A stretch of DNA of 64,000 nt from Acanthamoeba sp. SK_2022b (Eukaryota; Discosea; Longamoebia; Acanthamoebidae): the NCBI GenBank assembly GCA_027943245.1, contig JANDJZ010000123.1, forward strand, positions 62,001 to 126,000. The letters are read 5' to 3'. The stretch's first letter is position 1; each line of letters starts with the position of its first letter. A model generated the notes under the pieces. It saw nothing but the letters and a program-made list of their open reading frames with translations. It searched no databases and had not been told where the DNA came from. This document shows, one piece after another, positions 43,231 through 55,155 of this stretch. The translations under genes and the position numbers were made by a program.

Positions 43231-46200
43231 CTAGTCTTTCTTTTCGATGCTTCGCTTCCGCTCACCTCTGGGCACCCGAGCCGACGCGCTGCCTTTGGTC
43301 TTGGAGCGCTCCTGCCATCGCTTGAAGCGCTCGTTTACCATCTTGGGGATGATCCGTGAGCCCTCGGAATACTGTCGCCACCACAGCCACCGACCGCCAG
43401 GAACACGTGAGCCCATCGCGTTCGGATGTGGGCGTTCTGAGGACAGAGAGAAAAAGAGGCGCGCCTACCTCCTTAGTGGCGCCCTCGTGTTCGTCGTTGT
43501 TGGGCGAGGTGGCTCCGGAGTCGTCCTTGTGTGCGCGGACGGGGACCGCGTTGGACGATATCTTGCCCACATTGACGTTGAGCAGCATCAGCAGGTTCAC
43601 CATGAACTTGATGTGCGCCTGTCTCCCCATCACACACGAGGGGGGTCAGTCTTGCTCTTGTTCTTGCTTGGTGAGGGGGTGAGGGTAAGCACCTGAATAT
43701 TCTTGACCAGTTCTTCCATCGAAAGGATTGGGTTGTCCAGGAAGCACGGCGCAAACGCCTGCGATCGCGCACACGCACACGCCAAGTAATGAGCGCCGAG
43801 TCGCACACAAGGCGGGGCTGTGTTGGTGCGACGTAAGGCGCACGTACCGTGGCGATGGACCGGATGTCCATTCGCGTGGCGCGCTGGACTTCAGGAGAGA
43901 GAATCTGCTGCTGCAGGAATCGCACCACGTACTTGATCTGCACACCGGACCACATTTGTGCTTGCGTGTGAGAGAGCTTCGCACGCAGTTGCAACTGGGA
44001 CGGTGAGGATCGAAGCGTACGATGCGTTTGTTGAGGTCGGGAAGACTCTTTTCGATGACTTCCACGCAGTCGTTGGGACGCCCCGACACCTCCACGCATC
44101 GATCGCTGTCATGGACGCGGGTGTCAGCCAAACCGAACGGCAAAAAAAAGCAAAACATATAAACAATAAAAAGGGGAAGGGGGAAAGGTGAGTACTAGAG
44201 CTCGAGCGGAATGAGTGGCGGCGTGACGGACTTGAGCCATTCCTTCATCAGCGAAGCCAAATCATGGGGACAGGTGCCTGCGCGAAGTGCCGACGCGAAA
44301 CTCAGCCGCGCGATTGAACAAATGATTATAATTGGGGGGTTCCCTCCATACCCTCCTCGAACTGGTAGACGCCCGAGTTGAGGCGGTCTCGAATGACGTC
44401 CATCGTAGCCTTCTTTCCCGGCACTCTGGATGCCGAATGCGCGCATGCGTGCCAAGATGGGGCGTGACATGAGCATGGAGGAGAAGAGGGAAGTTTGGGG
44501 GGGGGGGCAAGAAATCGGACGAGTCGTCTCACCTGAAGAGCCCGGTCATCTGCGTTCCGCCCAGCTCGAGTATTCCGTTGGCCAACGCTGTCCGGACATG
44601 GGCAGGCACGGGTCAGTGTTTTTTTAGCTCCGGCTATTGCATTATTGGTTTTGTTTTAGCTCCGAGGGTGTTGGGCGTACCGGTGAGCACCACCGGGAGC
44701 TTGGCCTCTTCCTTGGAGAGACTGAAGTGCACGGCAGAGGCCGTGTTGACGGACGACGTCGAAGCGAACATGCCCAGAATCGGCGAGCCCGACAGGGGCG
44801 GGGAGCACGACATGGGCGAGCCCGACAGGGGCGACGTGAGGGAGGGCGAAGGCTGGGGCGAGACGGAGGTGGGCGGAGACGTGGACGACTGCTGAAGTCG
44901 CATCACCTCATCGAGCGTCATTCCAAACACCGGGCCGCGCTGCACCTGCACGAAGACGCGCTGCCCTTGTCCGTCGTTCTGCTCGTCTTCGTTCTGTTCG
45001 TTGTCGCTTTCGCTTTCCCCTTCGTCGTCGCTGTCGCCGCCGGCATTCGCTCGCAGGCGATCCTTGGCCACCTTGTCGCCCAGCTTGCGCACGCGAGAGC
45101 CGTTCTTGCCTCGGTTCATTTCGTCCATCTTCTCAGCCAAGTCCACCTGACGATCGATCAACTCTCGCTCGGGCCTGCTCAGCACAATCTAGCCACCGCC
45201 ACACGCGTGATGAGGAGAGAGAAGCGTCGCAGAACCGAGGAGCCGGAGGTCTTGTGGGCCGCACCTGCGATTTGAGTCCCTTCCCGCTGCTGATCTTCTC
45301 CTGCAGGAGCATCGACGGGATCTTCGCCGTCAGCAGCTTCAGATGCTGCTCGGAGTTGGATCTGTACGTTGGCTTGGTCAGCTCCGCCATCGCCAAACTG
45401 TGCTGTGCTGTGCTGTGCTGTGCTGTGCTGTGCTGTGCTGTGCTGTGCTGTGCTGTGCTGTGCTGTGCTGGTGGTGGTGTGGTGGTGTGGTGGTGTGGTG
45501 GTGTGGTGGTGTGGTGGTGTGGTGGTGTGGTGGTGTGGTGGTGTGGTGGTGTGGTGGTGTGGTGGTGGTGTGTGTACCGGTAGAGCGTCTTCTTGCGTTC
45601 TCGTTCGGACTGGCGATCACTGGGACTGAAGGAAAGCGAATTGGGTTGGTTCGAGTGAGTGCACTGGTGAATGGGCGAATACACCGTGAAGCGCGCGCGG
45701 GAGAGAGGGCAGGGCACCTGGCGCCGTGCTGGGCGGCGGGCGATGCATCGTCCCTCCTCTTGCGGAAGCTGAGCATCTCCCGAATCTCCCGTAGCTCCTT
45801 CTCTCGATCCTGGCCCGTCGCCACGGGGATGCGGGGCAGCAGGGCCGGGGTCGCTTCGCCCTTGGGCTGCTGCTGCGGCACACTGATCTTCACCGACGCT
45901 CTGTCCTCGTCGTTCGTGGGCTCCTGAACCGTGACCTCCTGCAGAGCCTTTGACGCCTCCTTGCCCGTGGTGGGGGAGGTGACGAGGTGTTTGTCCTTCT
46001 TCTCCTTCTTCTCCTTCTTGTCTTTCTTGTCCTTTTTCTCCTTCTTTTCCTTCTTGTCCTTCTTGTCCTTACGCCCCTGTGCCTTGGCGTCGTCGGGCTG
46101 GTCGGTGAAGTAGTGGGTCAAGTCCGAGAACGACCTGCTGCGCCTCTGTAGACAAACATCAAACAAATCGGAGCCATTAGACCAGCAGCCCTTGGCCCAC

Positions 46201-48141
46201 ACTTGTATAGTAGGAGTTATAAACAAAACGGTTAGGCTACCTGCTGCTTGGACATGCCCAGGTGAATGGAGATCTGCTTCTTGTACTTCTTGCGCCGTTC
46301 GGCCTCCAGCTTCAGCTGTATCTCGCGCTGCTCCTGCTCCTTGAGCTGCGCTTCGAGCTTCTTGTGGTGCGCCGCATCCTCCTCCGTGGGCGCTCCCGCG
46401 GTGAGCACTTTTCTTGTCGGCATTGGTGGCGAGGCCAGCGATTGGTCGTCCCTGCGCGGCGAGTCTGTGCGCGGCGACGCCGACGGCGGCGAGTGGGCCT
46501 TCGGCTCCGATGACCCCCGCGCGGCCGTGGCGCCGCCCTGGGAGAGCGTGAGCGGCGGCGGTGCGGCGCGTGGGCTTTCCATGTACTCCTCGGCCGCCTG
46601 GCTGGGGCGTCGGGGCGTCGTGGGCCTCTCCTCATCAACCGAGTTGAAAGCCGCCGACGGCTCGCGCTCGAGGAGAGACTTGACCTTGTCGTTGGCCAGC
46701 GAGATGCCGGGGAAGGGCTCGTCCTCGGGACTGCCCTTGCTGTTGATGCGCTTGACCGAGGCCTGCTGCTGCTGCTTCTTTCTCTCCTTGCGCTCCTTTT
46801 CCTCGCGCTTGGCCTTCTCCTTTTCCTCGCGCTCGCGCTCCTCCTTCTCGCGTTTCTCCCGCTCGCGCTCGCGCTTGAGCTCGAGCTTGCGTTCGCGCAC
46901 CATCTCCTTGAGCTGCTCGGGCGTCAGGTAGGACGCCTTGGGCGATGTGGGCGACGTGGGCGTCATCGCTCCCGCTCCCTGCCCGCCTCGAGGCGACAGC
47001 AGCGGCACCTGCGGGCTCGTGCTCGTGCTCGAGCTCGTGCTGGTCCTGCCCTTGGGCTTCGAAGCCGGGTCCGCGTCGTCGTAGTCGCTGCCCGGGTCGC
47101 TCGACTCCGAGCCCCGGCGCTCGTGTTGCTGACGTCGCCGACCGCGCTCGTCGTCGTCCTCCGATTCGACCTCGGCCGAGACGGCTTCGATGTCCTCCAG
47201 CGACCACAGGAGCTGCTGCTGCTGCTGGCCGTCAGGGCCGTCCATCACGTTGCGACAGATGGGGCCCTTCTTGCTGGCCTTGGTGTTGCGGTAGAAGAGT
47301 ATGTTGCTACCCTTGATCTTCTGCTCGAACTCCTTCTTCTCCTGCTGGCTCAACGAGTGGAAGCGCGGCGAGCTCTTGTTGACTCCGTCCGTGGCTCGCG
47401 AGGCGACGACGTCGCTGGCTCGCGGACTGCGGTTGCCGGCGGCTACGGCCGCGTTGGCGAGGGCCACTGCGGTGGCAATGTGCCGCTCGCCGCCGGGGAG
47501 GGCCACCTCGCCGCTCTTCTTGAGACGCTCGCGCTTGGATAGCTCGGCTTTGTTTCGCGTATCGACCAGGGCCGTCTGCGAGAACGAGCGCAGCAGCTGG
47601 CCTCGCGCCCTGCCCCGCGGACTCTGCACCGACCATTCCATTTCATTCCACAGCCACAAAAGGCGGCATCGACGTGAGCGATAATAGGGCCATCCAAGAA
47701 TGAAAAGGAAAAAGAACGAAAAGGAAAGAGAGGAGGGGGGTTAAAGAACGAAGACAAACTCGAGCGGGGGGGGGGTGAAACCTTGGACTCTGAGTCCAGG
47801 GATGTGGCTTGGTGAAGGGAGGCGAGGTCGTCCTCGGCTTTCTTCTTGTTGCTCTTGCTAGTCTTTTCCTTCTCCTTCTCCTTTTCCTTGACCGCATCGT
47901 GCACCGTCACCAACGCCTTCTCCTTGCTCGCATTGCCGGCCGTCTCGGACCGCTTGCTCCGTTTGAGGAAACGCGGCGACAGTACTGCAGGCAAGCCTCG
48001 CCCCCCGCTCTTCTCGTCATCTTGCCCCTGTTGATGTCGGCCCTCGATTACGTCAAATCGTTTGTTGGCTATCCACGGGTCGTCGTCCGTAATCGAGTCT
48101 CCCCGCAGGCGCGGCCCTGCCCCGCCACCACTGTTTGACAT
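43231..48141 (-). CDS. Large RhoGAP protein with long charged N-terminal region
   Basis: About 13 exons. Roughly the first 850 residues are low complexity: basic/acidic coiled coil, poly-Gln, Ser-Pro repeats and KKDKKEKK runs. One exon alone is over 1.3 kb, unusually long here. The RhoGAP domain follows: VFGMTLDEVMRLQ, LPVVLT, ALANGILELGGTQMTGLFR with the arginine finger, VPGKKATMDVIRDRLNSG, CPHDLASLMKEWLKSVTPPL, IKYVVRFLQQQILSPEV and IATAFAPCFLDNP. The C-terminus is Lys/Arg-rich (ERKRSIEKKD). It would inactivate Rho-family GTPases, with the N-terminal part likely for localisation. It is a different subfamily from the RhoGAP at 25-27 kb. One intron (45398-45577) is almost pure minisatellite. 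Confidence 0.85.
45398..45573. repeat. Two abutting minisatellites filling an intron
   Basis: 45399-45470 is about 14 copies of TGCTG. 45471-45573 is an array of GGTGGTGT-type octamers. Together they make up all but a few bases of the 180-nt intron 45398-45577 of the large RhoGAP gene. In transcript sense the 3' array is (CACAG)n, each unit ending in a potential CAG acceptor. Confidence 0.92.
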
Positions 48142-48601
48142 GTCTCCTTCTACGACAGCTCTTTTCCCTCCTTCTTCTTCTTCTCGGGCTTCGAGGCTTG
48201 TTGTCCCGTCCTTCTCAGGACCCCTGACACGTTGTGCGAGGTAGTCGTTGTATTAATTGAAAAGTGGTTGCAGTGGCGGCTCTCTGCGTCGACCACTCTC
48301 GCCCACGAGAAAGGCAATGAAGTGGGTGTAATAATCGAATAAATGATGAGCGAATTTGGGTCCCGCCGACCATTGCCGAATCGGCCAGAAGGCAGGATAA
48401 GGCCTGCACACTTGGTGTCAGCAAGCTGTTGTTTGTCTTGGGGCTTGAGATATTCAGTTTCTTGAGGGGAAGACTGCCGCTTGCCCATGTGATGCACTTT
48501 TGTAAGGAGAGGTGCTCCAGCTGCTGCATTTACTCACAGTGCTTGCCACGACAACAGCCTTATGTGCGATTGATACTAGAACAAGTAATATCTGAATTCC
48601 A
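48142..48601. other. Upstream region of the large RhoGAP gene
   Basis: No coding pattern seen on either strand. It is moderately AT-rich and probably contains the RhoGAP promoter and the 3' UTR of the possible small gene at 48602-48985. Confidence 0.4.
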
Positions 48602-48985
48602 TCAGGTTATATCGTCTTTTAGATTCTCCCAAAGAACCAGATAACATTGCCATGGTGAAGAGAGAGAGAAGAGAGTGATCGGCAGGAATACGGTATAACA
48701 CGCCCAGCCCTCGTGATTGACAAGGCAGAACTTGGGACACTGGCCCGAGCTGTAGGGCACCAAGATCCTTGAGATCGCTCAAAGGGGTACGGGTCAAGGA
48801 CGGCCGAGCAAACTCCCTGCTCATGACTTGATAAAGGCGCCTGAACGAAACGATGAAAGTGAAATGGCAAGTTTCGTATGACCTATGGTTGGGCTGCAAC
48901 ACTCGTCCAGGCAGCCTTTCACGGTGGAGGCGACCTCCTTGGCGATCAGGGCGTCGAGGATGGTCCCTTCTTGAGGTGTCTCCAT
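48602..48985 (-). CDS. Possible small Cys-containing protein, unidentified
   Basis: An ATG at 48985 opens METPQEGTILDALIAKEVAS followed by VKGCLDECCSPTIG, with gene-like codon use. Removing two short introns with reasonable acceptors (about 42 and 60 nt) continues the frame through KILVPYSSGQCPKFCLVNH and EGWACY, and an ending near 48602 is possible. The product would be under 100 residues with seven or more Cys. I recognise no family. It lies 123 bp from the divergent membrane-protein gene. Exon structure is tentative and the gene may not exist. Confidence 0.33.
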
Positions 48986-49108
48986 CAGTTCCCTGCGCAC
49001 GCTTGGGTGTCACAGCGACCTAAGCCGTGGTCCAATGCTGCATGTGGCGTGTGGTGGCGTATCAATAAAAAGCGTTTTTCGGTTTTATTTTAGTGCCCGA
49101 AGCGAGGG

Positions 49109-50297
49109 ATGCAAGAGCAGACTGCGAATGATCCAGAGTCGTGGACGTCGTTCTTTGGGCCTGGGATTGCTCTACGGACACGTGGCTTCCAGCTTGTAGT
49201 GGAGGACGTCTCTCACTGGAATGTGTTTCTCGGCGTGCTAGCTACACTCATAGGTGCCCACTATTTTTTAAACATAAGCTTGTTAATAAATAAATAACTA
49301 AATAAATAATTTTGTTGCCACCACGCTTCATTCGCTCTTTATTAGTTTTATTACGTATTTAATGGGCTTTTTTGATTTTTTTCTGCTGTTGATTCTTGCA
49401 TCGCAGGCGTGTCGTCTGTGGGTGCTCTGCTGGCCCTCATCCTCAACCACCACACCGGCCTGTACGTTTCCCTCCGCCTGCCTGCTGCCCACAGCACGGG
49501 CGAGGAAAGCTGACGGGAAAGAGGGCCCGACAGGTACCTGTTCGCGCTTTGTGTGGCGTCGTTGATCCCCGTCGTGGTGCTGCTGATGGCCAAGCGGAAG
49601 GTCATCGTCGACCTCCTCCGCAAGAAGATCAAGCGTGTCACCAACAGGCGGCTGTTCTGGACCGAGTCGAAGGTGATCCGCGTGCTCGACGCGGACCGAG
49701 CGGAGAAGAAGGTCACGATCGGCCCGACCGGCAAGGCCATGTCCAAGGTCATCCTCAGTGCGTCTCTCCCTCTCTCGCTCCCTCCCTTCCCCCCACGCTG
49801 ACGCTTTGCGCGCGCGTGTGTGCATGTGTGGCCAGTTTTGTACAGCGGCGAGGAGTTTGACGTGACGATGTTCTTCGACGTGATGAACGACAAGTTCAAG
49901 GACACTATCGTCGAGAAGATCAACCACTACCTACACATCGCCCAAAAGTACGTGCATTGCAGCGGCTGTGCCCACACTCACGACACGTCAAGCAGCCCTG
50001 ACACGCACGCACACGCACGCACGCGCCTGGTTCGGCTGCAGAACGGCGCACGATCGCAACGCCGAGGAGGAGGAGTGTGGGTCGTCGGATTTTGAGGAGG
50101 AGACGGAGGAGGTCGCCGAGGGGGACACCCTTCCCGAGGGCGCCACGCTCGACGAGGAGGAGAGCGCGGTGGACTGGATCGACCGCGAGGAAGACGCAGC
50201 GCTCGTGGGCAAGGGCAAGGAACGAATCGGGGACGACCGCAGTGGACGACAAGACGAAGAGGACGAGGCAAGGGAGGAGACCCTCATACTCGTCTGA
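49109..50297 (+). CDS. Two-pass membrane protein with acidic tail, unknown
   Basis: Five exons in phase. The N-terminus MQEQTANDPESWTSFFG precedes a hydrophobic stretch VFLGVLATLIGVSSVGALLA, a short turn HHTG, and a second span LFALCVASLIPVVVLLMA. A basic juxtamembrane segment (KRKVIVDLLRKKIKRVTNRR) and a globular region with FWTESKVIRVLDADRAEKKV and YSGEEFDVTMFFDVMNDKF follow. The last 75 residues are strongly acidic. Positive-inside reasoning puts the C-terminal part in the cytosol. No domain is recognised. It appears to be a real gene from the consistent splicing and codon use. Confidence 0.72.
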
Positions 50298-50462
50298 CGA
50301 GAGAGAACACAGCTCTCGCATTTGTACATGCATTCATGGTGTACTACTTTGGCGAGAACGATTATTTATGGTGGCCGGCGGATGCTGGAGAAAGCAGAAG
50401 AGGGAGGCAGTGTGTACAGGTGAAGCGGCACCAGCACTCGGCCACCTTTGCTTGTTTGTTGG

Positions 50463-51862
50463 TCACGAAAGCCACGCCTGGACCTCGTTCTGGAACTCTG
50501 CGACCTGGCGTAGCACGCATCAACAGAGTTGTGAGCAAAGAGGCGAGAGGTGAGAAATGGCAAGCCTCGCACCTTGATGAGCTCCGGGGTGTGCGCCTCC
50601 CACGCCTGCCGGCCTTCGGAGATGACGTGCTCAAAGAGCACCACCTCCTTGGCCGCCAAGTAGTCGAGCAGGCCCTTGGTCTTGTGATAGGGCACAGTGG
50701 TGTCGTCTCCGGCCCAGAAGACGAGGGTGGGCAGCGACAGCACCTCCTTCTCGAGGGCCTGCATGCTGTCTTCCCTGAGCGCCGGCGCGATGAGGATCTG
50801 TCCATGAAGCGGTTTGTTTTAACGGGCGGCCACGACACGTCGTCAAGACGGCGTAGGTTGGTGGTGGGTTCGATGAGCGAGCAGAGGACGGCCACGTACA
50901 ATCTTGTGCACTTCATCAGCGCCAAGCTGGTTGGCCAATTCCATCACGATCCGTGCGCCATAGGAGCGTCCGACCAGCACTGTACTCGCGTGTGACGGTG
51001 GCTCATCAGCGCTCAATTCGTGGGGGGCAAGCCAGTGTGTATGCAGCGCGTGCGGAGCTCAGAGATTGGCGCCTCACCTAGCTTTTGCTGGTCTGCCTTC
51101 TTGTCGGCCACCAGTCTCAGGAGAGCCCGCACCTGAGCCTCGGCAGAGACTGGGCTCTGCGTTTCGTTGCAAAATCGATCGGGTCATGGAGAAAGGAGAA
51201 GCGGTCAGCAACGCGAGAGCTTACTCCTACGCACACGCGAGGTTGGTGATCTGCACGTAAGACCAAGACAGCACACCTTGAGCGGGTCGCGATCGCCGGG
51301 AGTGGAGTGGCCGTGGCCGAGCATGTCCACAGCGCACACCTGCCCGAGCCGGGCGAAGAAGTCCATGTGGGGCTTCCAATGCTCTGCGTTCTGAAACTCT
51401 CGGCTGGCGCCGTGTACCTGCCTCGGCGTTCCGTTAGACGCGTCCTTTTGCTCTTTCTGGTCTACAGATTTTGATTGAGATTGATTCGAAGGGGGAGTGA
51501 TGTACGAGAAGGAAGAGATAGTCGCTGCTTTCGTTGCCGCTGGTGAGGACACTGAGGGCGCGGCCCTCCGCCACCTGAAATCGTTTGCGGGCTGAATCCG
51601 AGCTCATCTCGGGAAGCGGGAAAGCTTGCAAAGTGGAGTTGCTGTTGAGCAGCTGACGAGCCCGCCGTACTACGAGCAGACGCACGGTTATGGCAGAGAA
51701 GAGGATGAATATGCACACCACGGCCCAGCCGGTCCACGAGTATTTGCCACAGCCCAAGTACTTGCACAGCCTTCGCACAGACGACAATGACGTGTGCGCA
51801 CCGCGGACCTTCCTCGCCCCTCCGCCAAGTGTCGATGCTGTCCCAAAGCTCCCTCCTCGCAT
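50463..51862 (-). CDS. Membrane-anchored alpha/beta hydrolase
   Basis: Five exons. A basic N-terminus is followed by one membrane span (WTGWAVVCIFILFSAITV). The hydrolase fold then shows YLFLLVHGASREFQN (oxyanion HG), VCAVDMLGHGHSTPG, the nucleophile elbow VLVGRSYGARI, LPTLVFWAGDDTTVPY with the acid, and AWEAHTPELI with the likely His. The Ser-Asp-His triad is thus complete. The C-terminus reads VAEFQNEVQAWLS. Such proteins hydrolyse esters or lipids; the substrate cannot be told. The start at 51862 was chosen because the in-frame upstream ATG at 52036 adds a low-complexity leader. Confidence 0.82.
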
Positions 51863-52156
51863 GCACGCAGTTGCTGTTCGTGTGTGCTCTTCTTGCACAA
51901 ACGAACTTGCGGGCAAAAGAAGTAAAAGAAAAGGCAACTGACTGGCGTACGGGCAGAACGCGCTAGAAGAGGCAACGAGGAGCTTGCTGCTTCTGCCACG
52001 GGGGGGGGGGGGGGGGAACTGACTTACACTACGCAAGATTGCTTGCCGCTAAGCGGCTAGGATCGACGCTACACGACATGCACATCGGCTGTAACGTCAC
52101 GTAATGCTGGTGTATTTGTGTGTTTTTGTGCGGCTCCCACGCGAACATTCGCGCGC

Positions 52157-53203
52157 TTACTTGAGCTCCACGGTGCCTCCAAGCTCCTTGAACTTGGCAA
52201 CCATGGCCTCGGCCTCCTCCTTGGGAACGTTCTGCTTGAGCATGGACGGAAGCTTCTCCACCATTTCCTTCGACTGTGCGTTGTGTTTGTTATGTGGCAC
52301 AACGATCGTTGCGAGTGGAGAGTGGTAAGCGAAGGCGAACACAAGGGGGAGAGGACAGAAAGAGCGTACCTCGAGCAGCTTCATGCCAGGCTTGAGGGCG
52401 CGGATCTCCTTGAGCACCTTGAACTTGTCAGCTTCAGCGACAGCGGTGAGCTGCACGTCGAAAATCATCTTCTCCTTCTTCTCCTCCTTAGGAGCCTCAG
52501 CGGCGGGCTCGGCAGCGGCGGCGGCAGCGGCAGGGGCGCCAGCGGCCTGAACGACCACGCCGCCACCCGTAAGGGCGCTGTCGGGCACGTCGAACCGCAG
52601 CTGGAGAAGCTTGAGCAACTCGAACATCTCAACTTGATTGAGCTGGAACAGGGCCTCGCCGATCTTGCGCACGCGGGGGGAGAACTCGAACTGCTTCCAA
52701 TCGGTCACGTACTTCCAGTCCTTGGGGGTGGGGAAATCGGAGATGTCGGCAGTGAAGGCCTTGTCCTCGCCAAATTCGGGGAAGGTCACAGTCTCCAGCT
52801 TGAGGGGCTCCGCGGGCTCATCCTCGGCGGGCTTGGCCGCAGCCGGAGCGCCCTTGCCTCCCTTCGCTGGGGCAGCGTACTGAATGTGGCGCCAGCAGCA
52901 GGGTGATTATGGAGAAATGCTTTTTGATTTTAAATTTATGGGGGCGCGTACATTTCTGGCAATCGAAACGACGCTCGTTTCAGAGCTCACAGCGGTACGC
53001 GATCCATTGCTGAAGAGGCCTTGAGAAAAAGCGATCAATGGGGATGCGGGTTAATTGCCGTCTTTGTGCCAAAGTGGTAAATGTAACAAAATGCGACGGG
53101 AGAAAGCCAGCGGAAGGCGGAGGGAGTTGGTACAAAGGGCAGACGTCTGCTGGCTCTGACGCAGAGCAAGGCGAGGGAAAATGTGCACAGTGCTCCGCCG
53201 CAT
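52157..53203 (-). CDS. Mitochondrial ribosomal protein bL12m
   Basis: Four exons. The first encodes an Arg/Ser/Leu-rich, acid-free presequence (MRRSTVHIFPRLALRQSQQ), a clear mitochondrial targeting signal. Then come an Ala/Pro-rich linker, a helical dimerisation part (IGEALFQLNQVEMFELLKLL), an Ala-rich hinge, and the L7/L12 C-terminal domain: MIFDVQLTAVAEADKFKVL, KEIRALKPGMKLLE and MVEKLPSMLKQNVPKEEAEA, ending ELGGTVELK. bL12 forms the flexible stalk that recruits translation factors to the ribosome. The first splice (TTC TCC C / GC CTC) was found by phase. Its start is 165 bp from the divergent ureohydrolase. Confidence 0.88.
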
Positions 53204-53367
53204 GATTTCTGTGTAAAAGAATGAGAGGGAAGATGAAGATGACGGAAGGCCAACGAACCGCGCACGCGAAGGCTGTTCCTGTCTCGTGCCCGTCGCAAAC
53301 TATCCGCAGTTTATTTCTTCTTCTTTTTCCTAAGTTTTTAGTTTTTGAATCAATATTTTGATTAAAG

Positions 53368-54910
53368 ATGGCTGCGAACGATGACCCCAGGCTGGGCGCT
53401 CTAATCGTGCCGGGTGAGGTGGGCGATATTGTGGTCGTTGGCTTCCCCTCAGACGAAGGAGTCAAGCGCAATGGTGGACGTCCTGGCGCTGCAGGTGCAC
53501 TGAAGATCCATGTCGTGCCTGTGCGTAAACACCACACCAGTTCACTCACCATACAAACAGGCGGACCCGAGGCAGCGAGAAAGCATTTGATGAAGGTTGG
53601 ACCTCTCGTAAACCCTGAGTTTAACATCGACCTGCGGTACCGCCCCAATGCCACTCGCCCTTTTCTCTCCTCTCTCACTCTCTCTGACCTGTCGCTACAG
53701 CGGCCTCAAGATCGTGGACGCGGGCGACATCGCCGTTCCCACGCTGGAGGAAGGCCACGCGTCGCTAGCCAGCACGGTGGAGAAGGTCATCGGAGAGGGT
53801 GCGTGTGCACAAATCAGGCTTCCGAACGGCGCAGTGGACTGCCCGAGAACACTCACTATCCTATTATCGCGTCCACGCACAGGAGGGATTCCGTTCGTCA
53901 TTGGTGGAGGCAACGACCAATCCTATCCTAACGCTCGCGGGCTCCTTTCGCACGTGCCATCGTACACTCTTCTTGCTTGGCAGCGTTGCATGCACTCCTA
54001 TAATCGCTCACCTGTTGCCTGCGTGGTGAATGACCACAGCGGTTCCATGGCTGCTATCAACATCGATGCTCACTTTGACGTGCGACCCCTGAAGGAGGGC
54101 AAGGTCCACTCTGGTTCACCGTTCAGGCTTCTCATCGAAGATGGTACGCTAGATTGGGGCATCGGCTTCGCGTGGCCTGTGCACAATTGCTAACAACAGT
54201 GCGGGCCGTCGCCACACAGAACGGTTCCATGGAGAGAACTTTGTCGAGTTTGCGAGCCAGGGCAACCAGTGCAGTGCGATTCATGCGCAGTACATCACCG
54301 AGCGCAAGGGCAAAATTGTGTGGCTCTCCGACATCAAGAAGGTGCAAGTTCGGTCTGGGGTCGAAATAAGAGAGTCGCTTGTGCTCATCTTCGCGTATTC
54401 ACAGTCAGGAAAGACTCCAGGCGAACTGTTCGCTTCCATCCTCGACGACCTGAGCAAGCGCTGCGAAGCCATTTTCGTGTCCTTCGACATCGACTCCATC
54501 AAGAGCAGCGACTGTCCCGTACGCCCCGCGGCTCTTCTCTTTATCTGAGCCCACTCTCACTTGCTATTCTGCTCAGGGAGTGAGCGCTCCCGGAGCAATT
54601 GGGCTCACGTCTGAGGACGCCCTGGAGATATGCTTCGTATCGGGGAAGAACCCGAAGGTGGCCCCCAATAACAATCCCATGTCCACGCTCCTCCACCTCA
54701 CCATCCTCCAAACTGCTGTGCAGGTGCGTCTGGTCGACCTGTCAGAATACAATCCTCTTGTCGAAGAATACCGGTACAACTCACGCCCGCTTGTTTGCGC
54801 ACCACAGCGTCTCGCCACTTTTCTTACATGTAAGTAGAACGGGTCGCCTTGTGGCAACGATGTTCTACTATTTTGCCATGGGCGTGGCATCACGCGCCGC
54901 CAAGCCTTGA
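53368..54910 (+). CDS. Ureohydrolase (formimidoylglutamase/arginase family)
   Basis: About eight exons. Family blocks in order: VGDIVVVGFPSDEGVKRNGGR with Gly/Arg as in HutG-type enzymes, KIVDAGDIAVP, FVIGGGNDQSYPNARGLL, AAINIDAHFDVRPL with the DAHFD metal ligands, SGSPFRLLIED, and VSFDIDSIKSSDCPG with the second Asp pair. The end has GAIGLTSEDALEICF and VDLSEYNPLVEEYR. The dimanganese site splits guanidino-type or formimino-type groups. GGGNDQSYPN is closest to formimidoylglutamase (histidine breakdown), so that is favoured over arginase. Stop at 54910 after MGVASRAAKP. Confidence 0.85.
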
Positions 54911-55155
54911 TGATACCGGCGTGACCCTCGAACGGAGCAAGATAGAGGGAGAGCCTGGGGGCGCAGGGCGCCATCTTAACCGCACCGTGTTGCGCCAGCC
55001 TTCGATTGGTTGAGTTTGTGTCGACGGGGAGGGGGCAATTCATTTGTGAGGCGACCAGCCATTTTCCTTCAACCGCAGCCGAAAGTCTACAAAGGCAGGC
55101 ATCTTCAGCGCATCGCTACTTTTTGTAATCCATCCATCAACACAGCACAGCAAAC

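Noticed and set aside
45255..45630. Apparent Cys/Val/Trp-rich repeat proteins
   Set aside because: Translations of the intronic minisatellites, not genes.
52980..53678. 232-codon minus-strand frame over the bL12m and ureohydrolase starts
   Set aside because: It runs antisense to ureohydrolase exons and its frame disagrees with the bL12m presequence exon.
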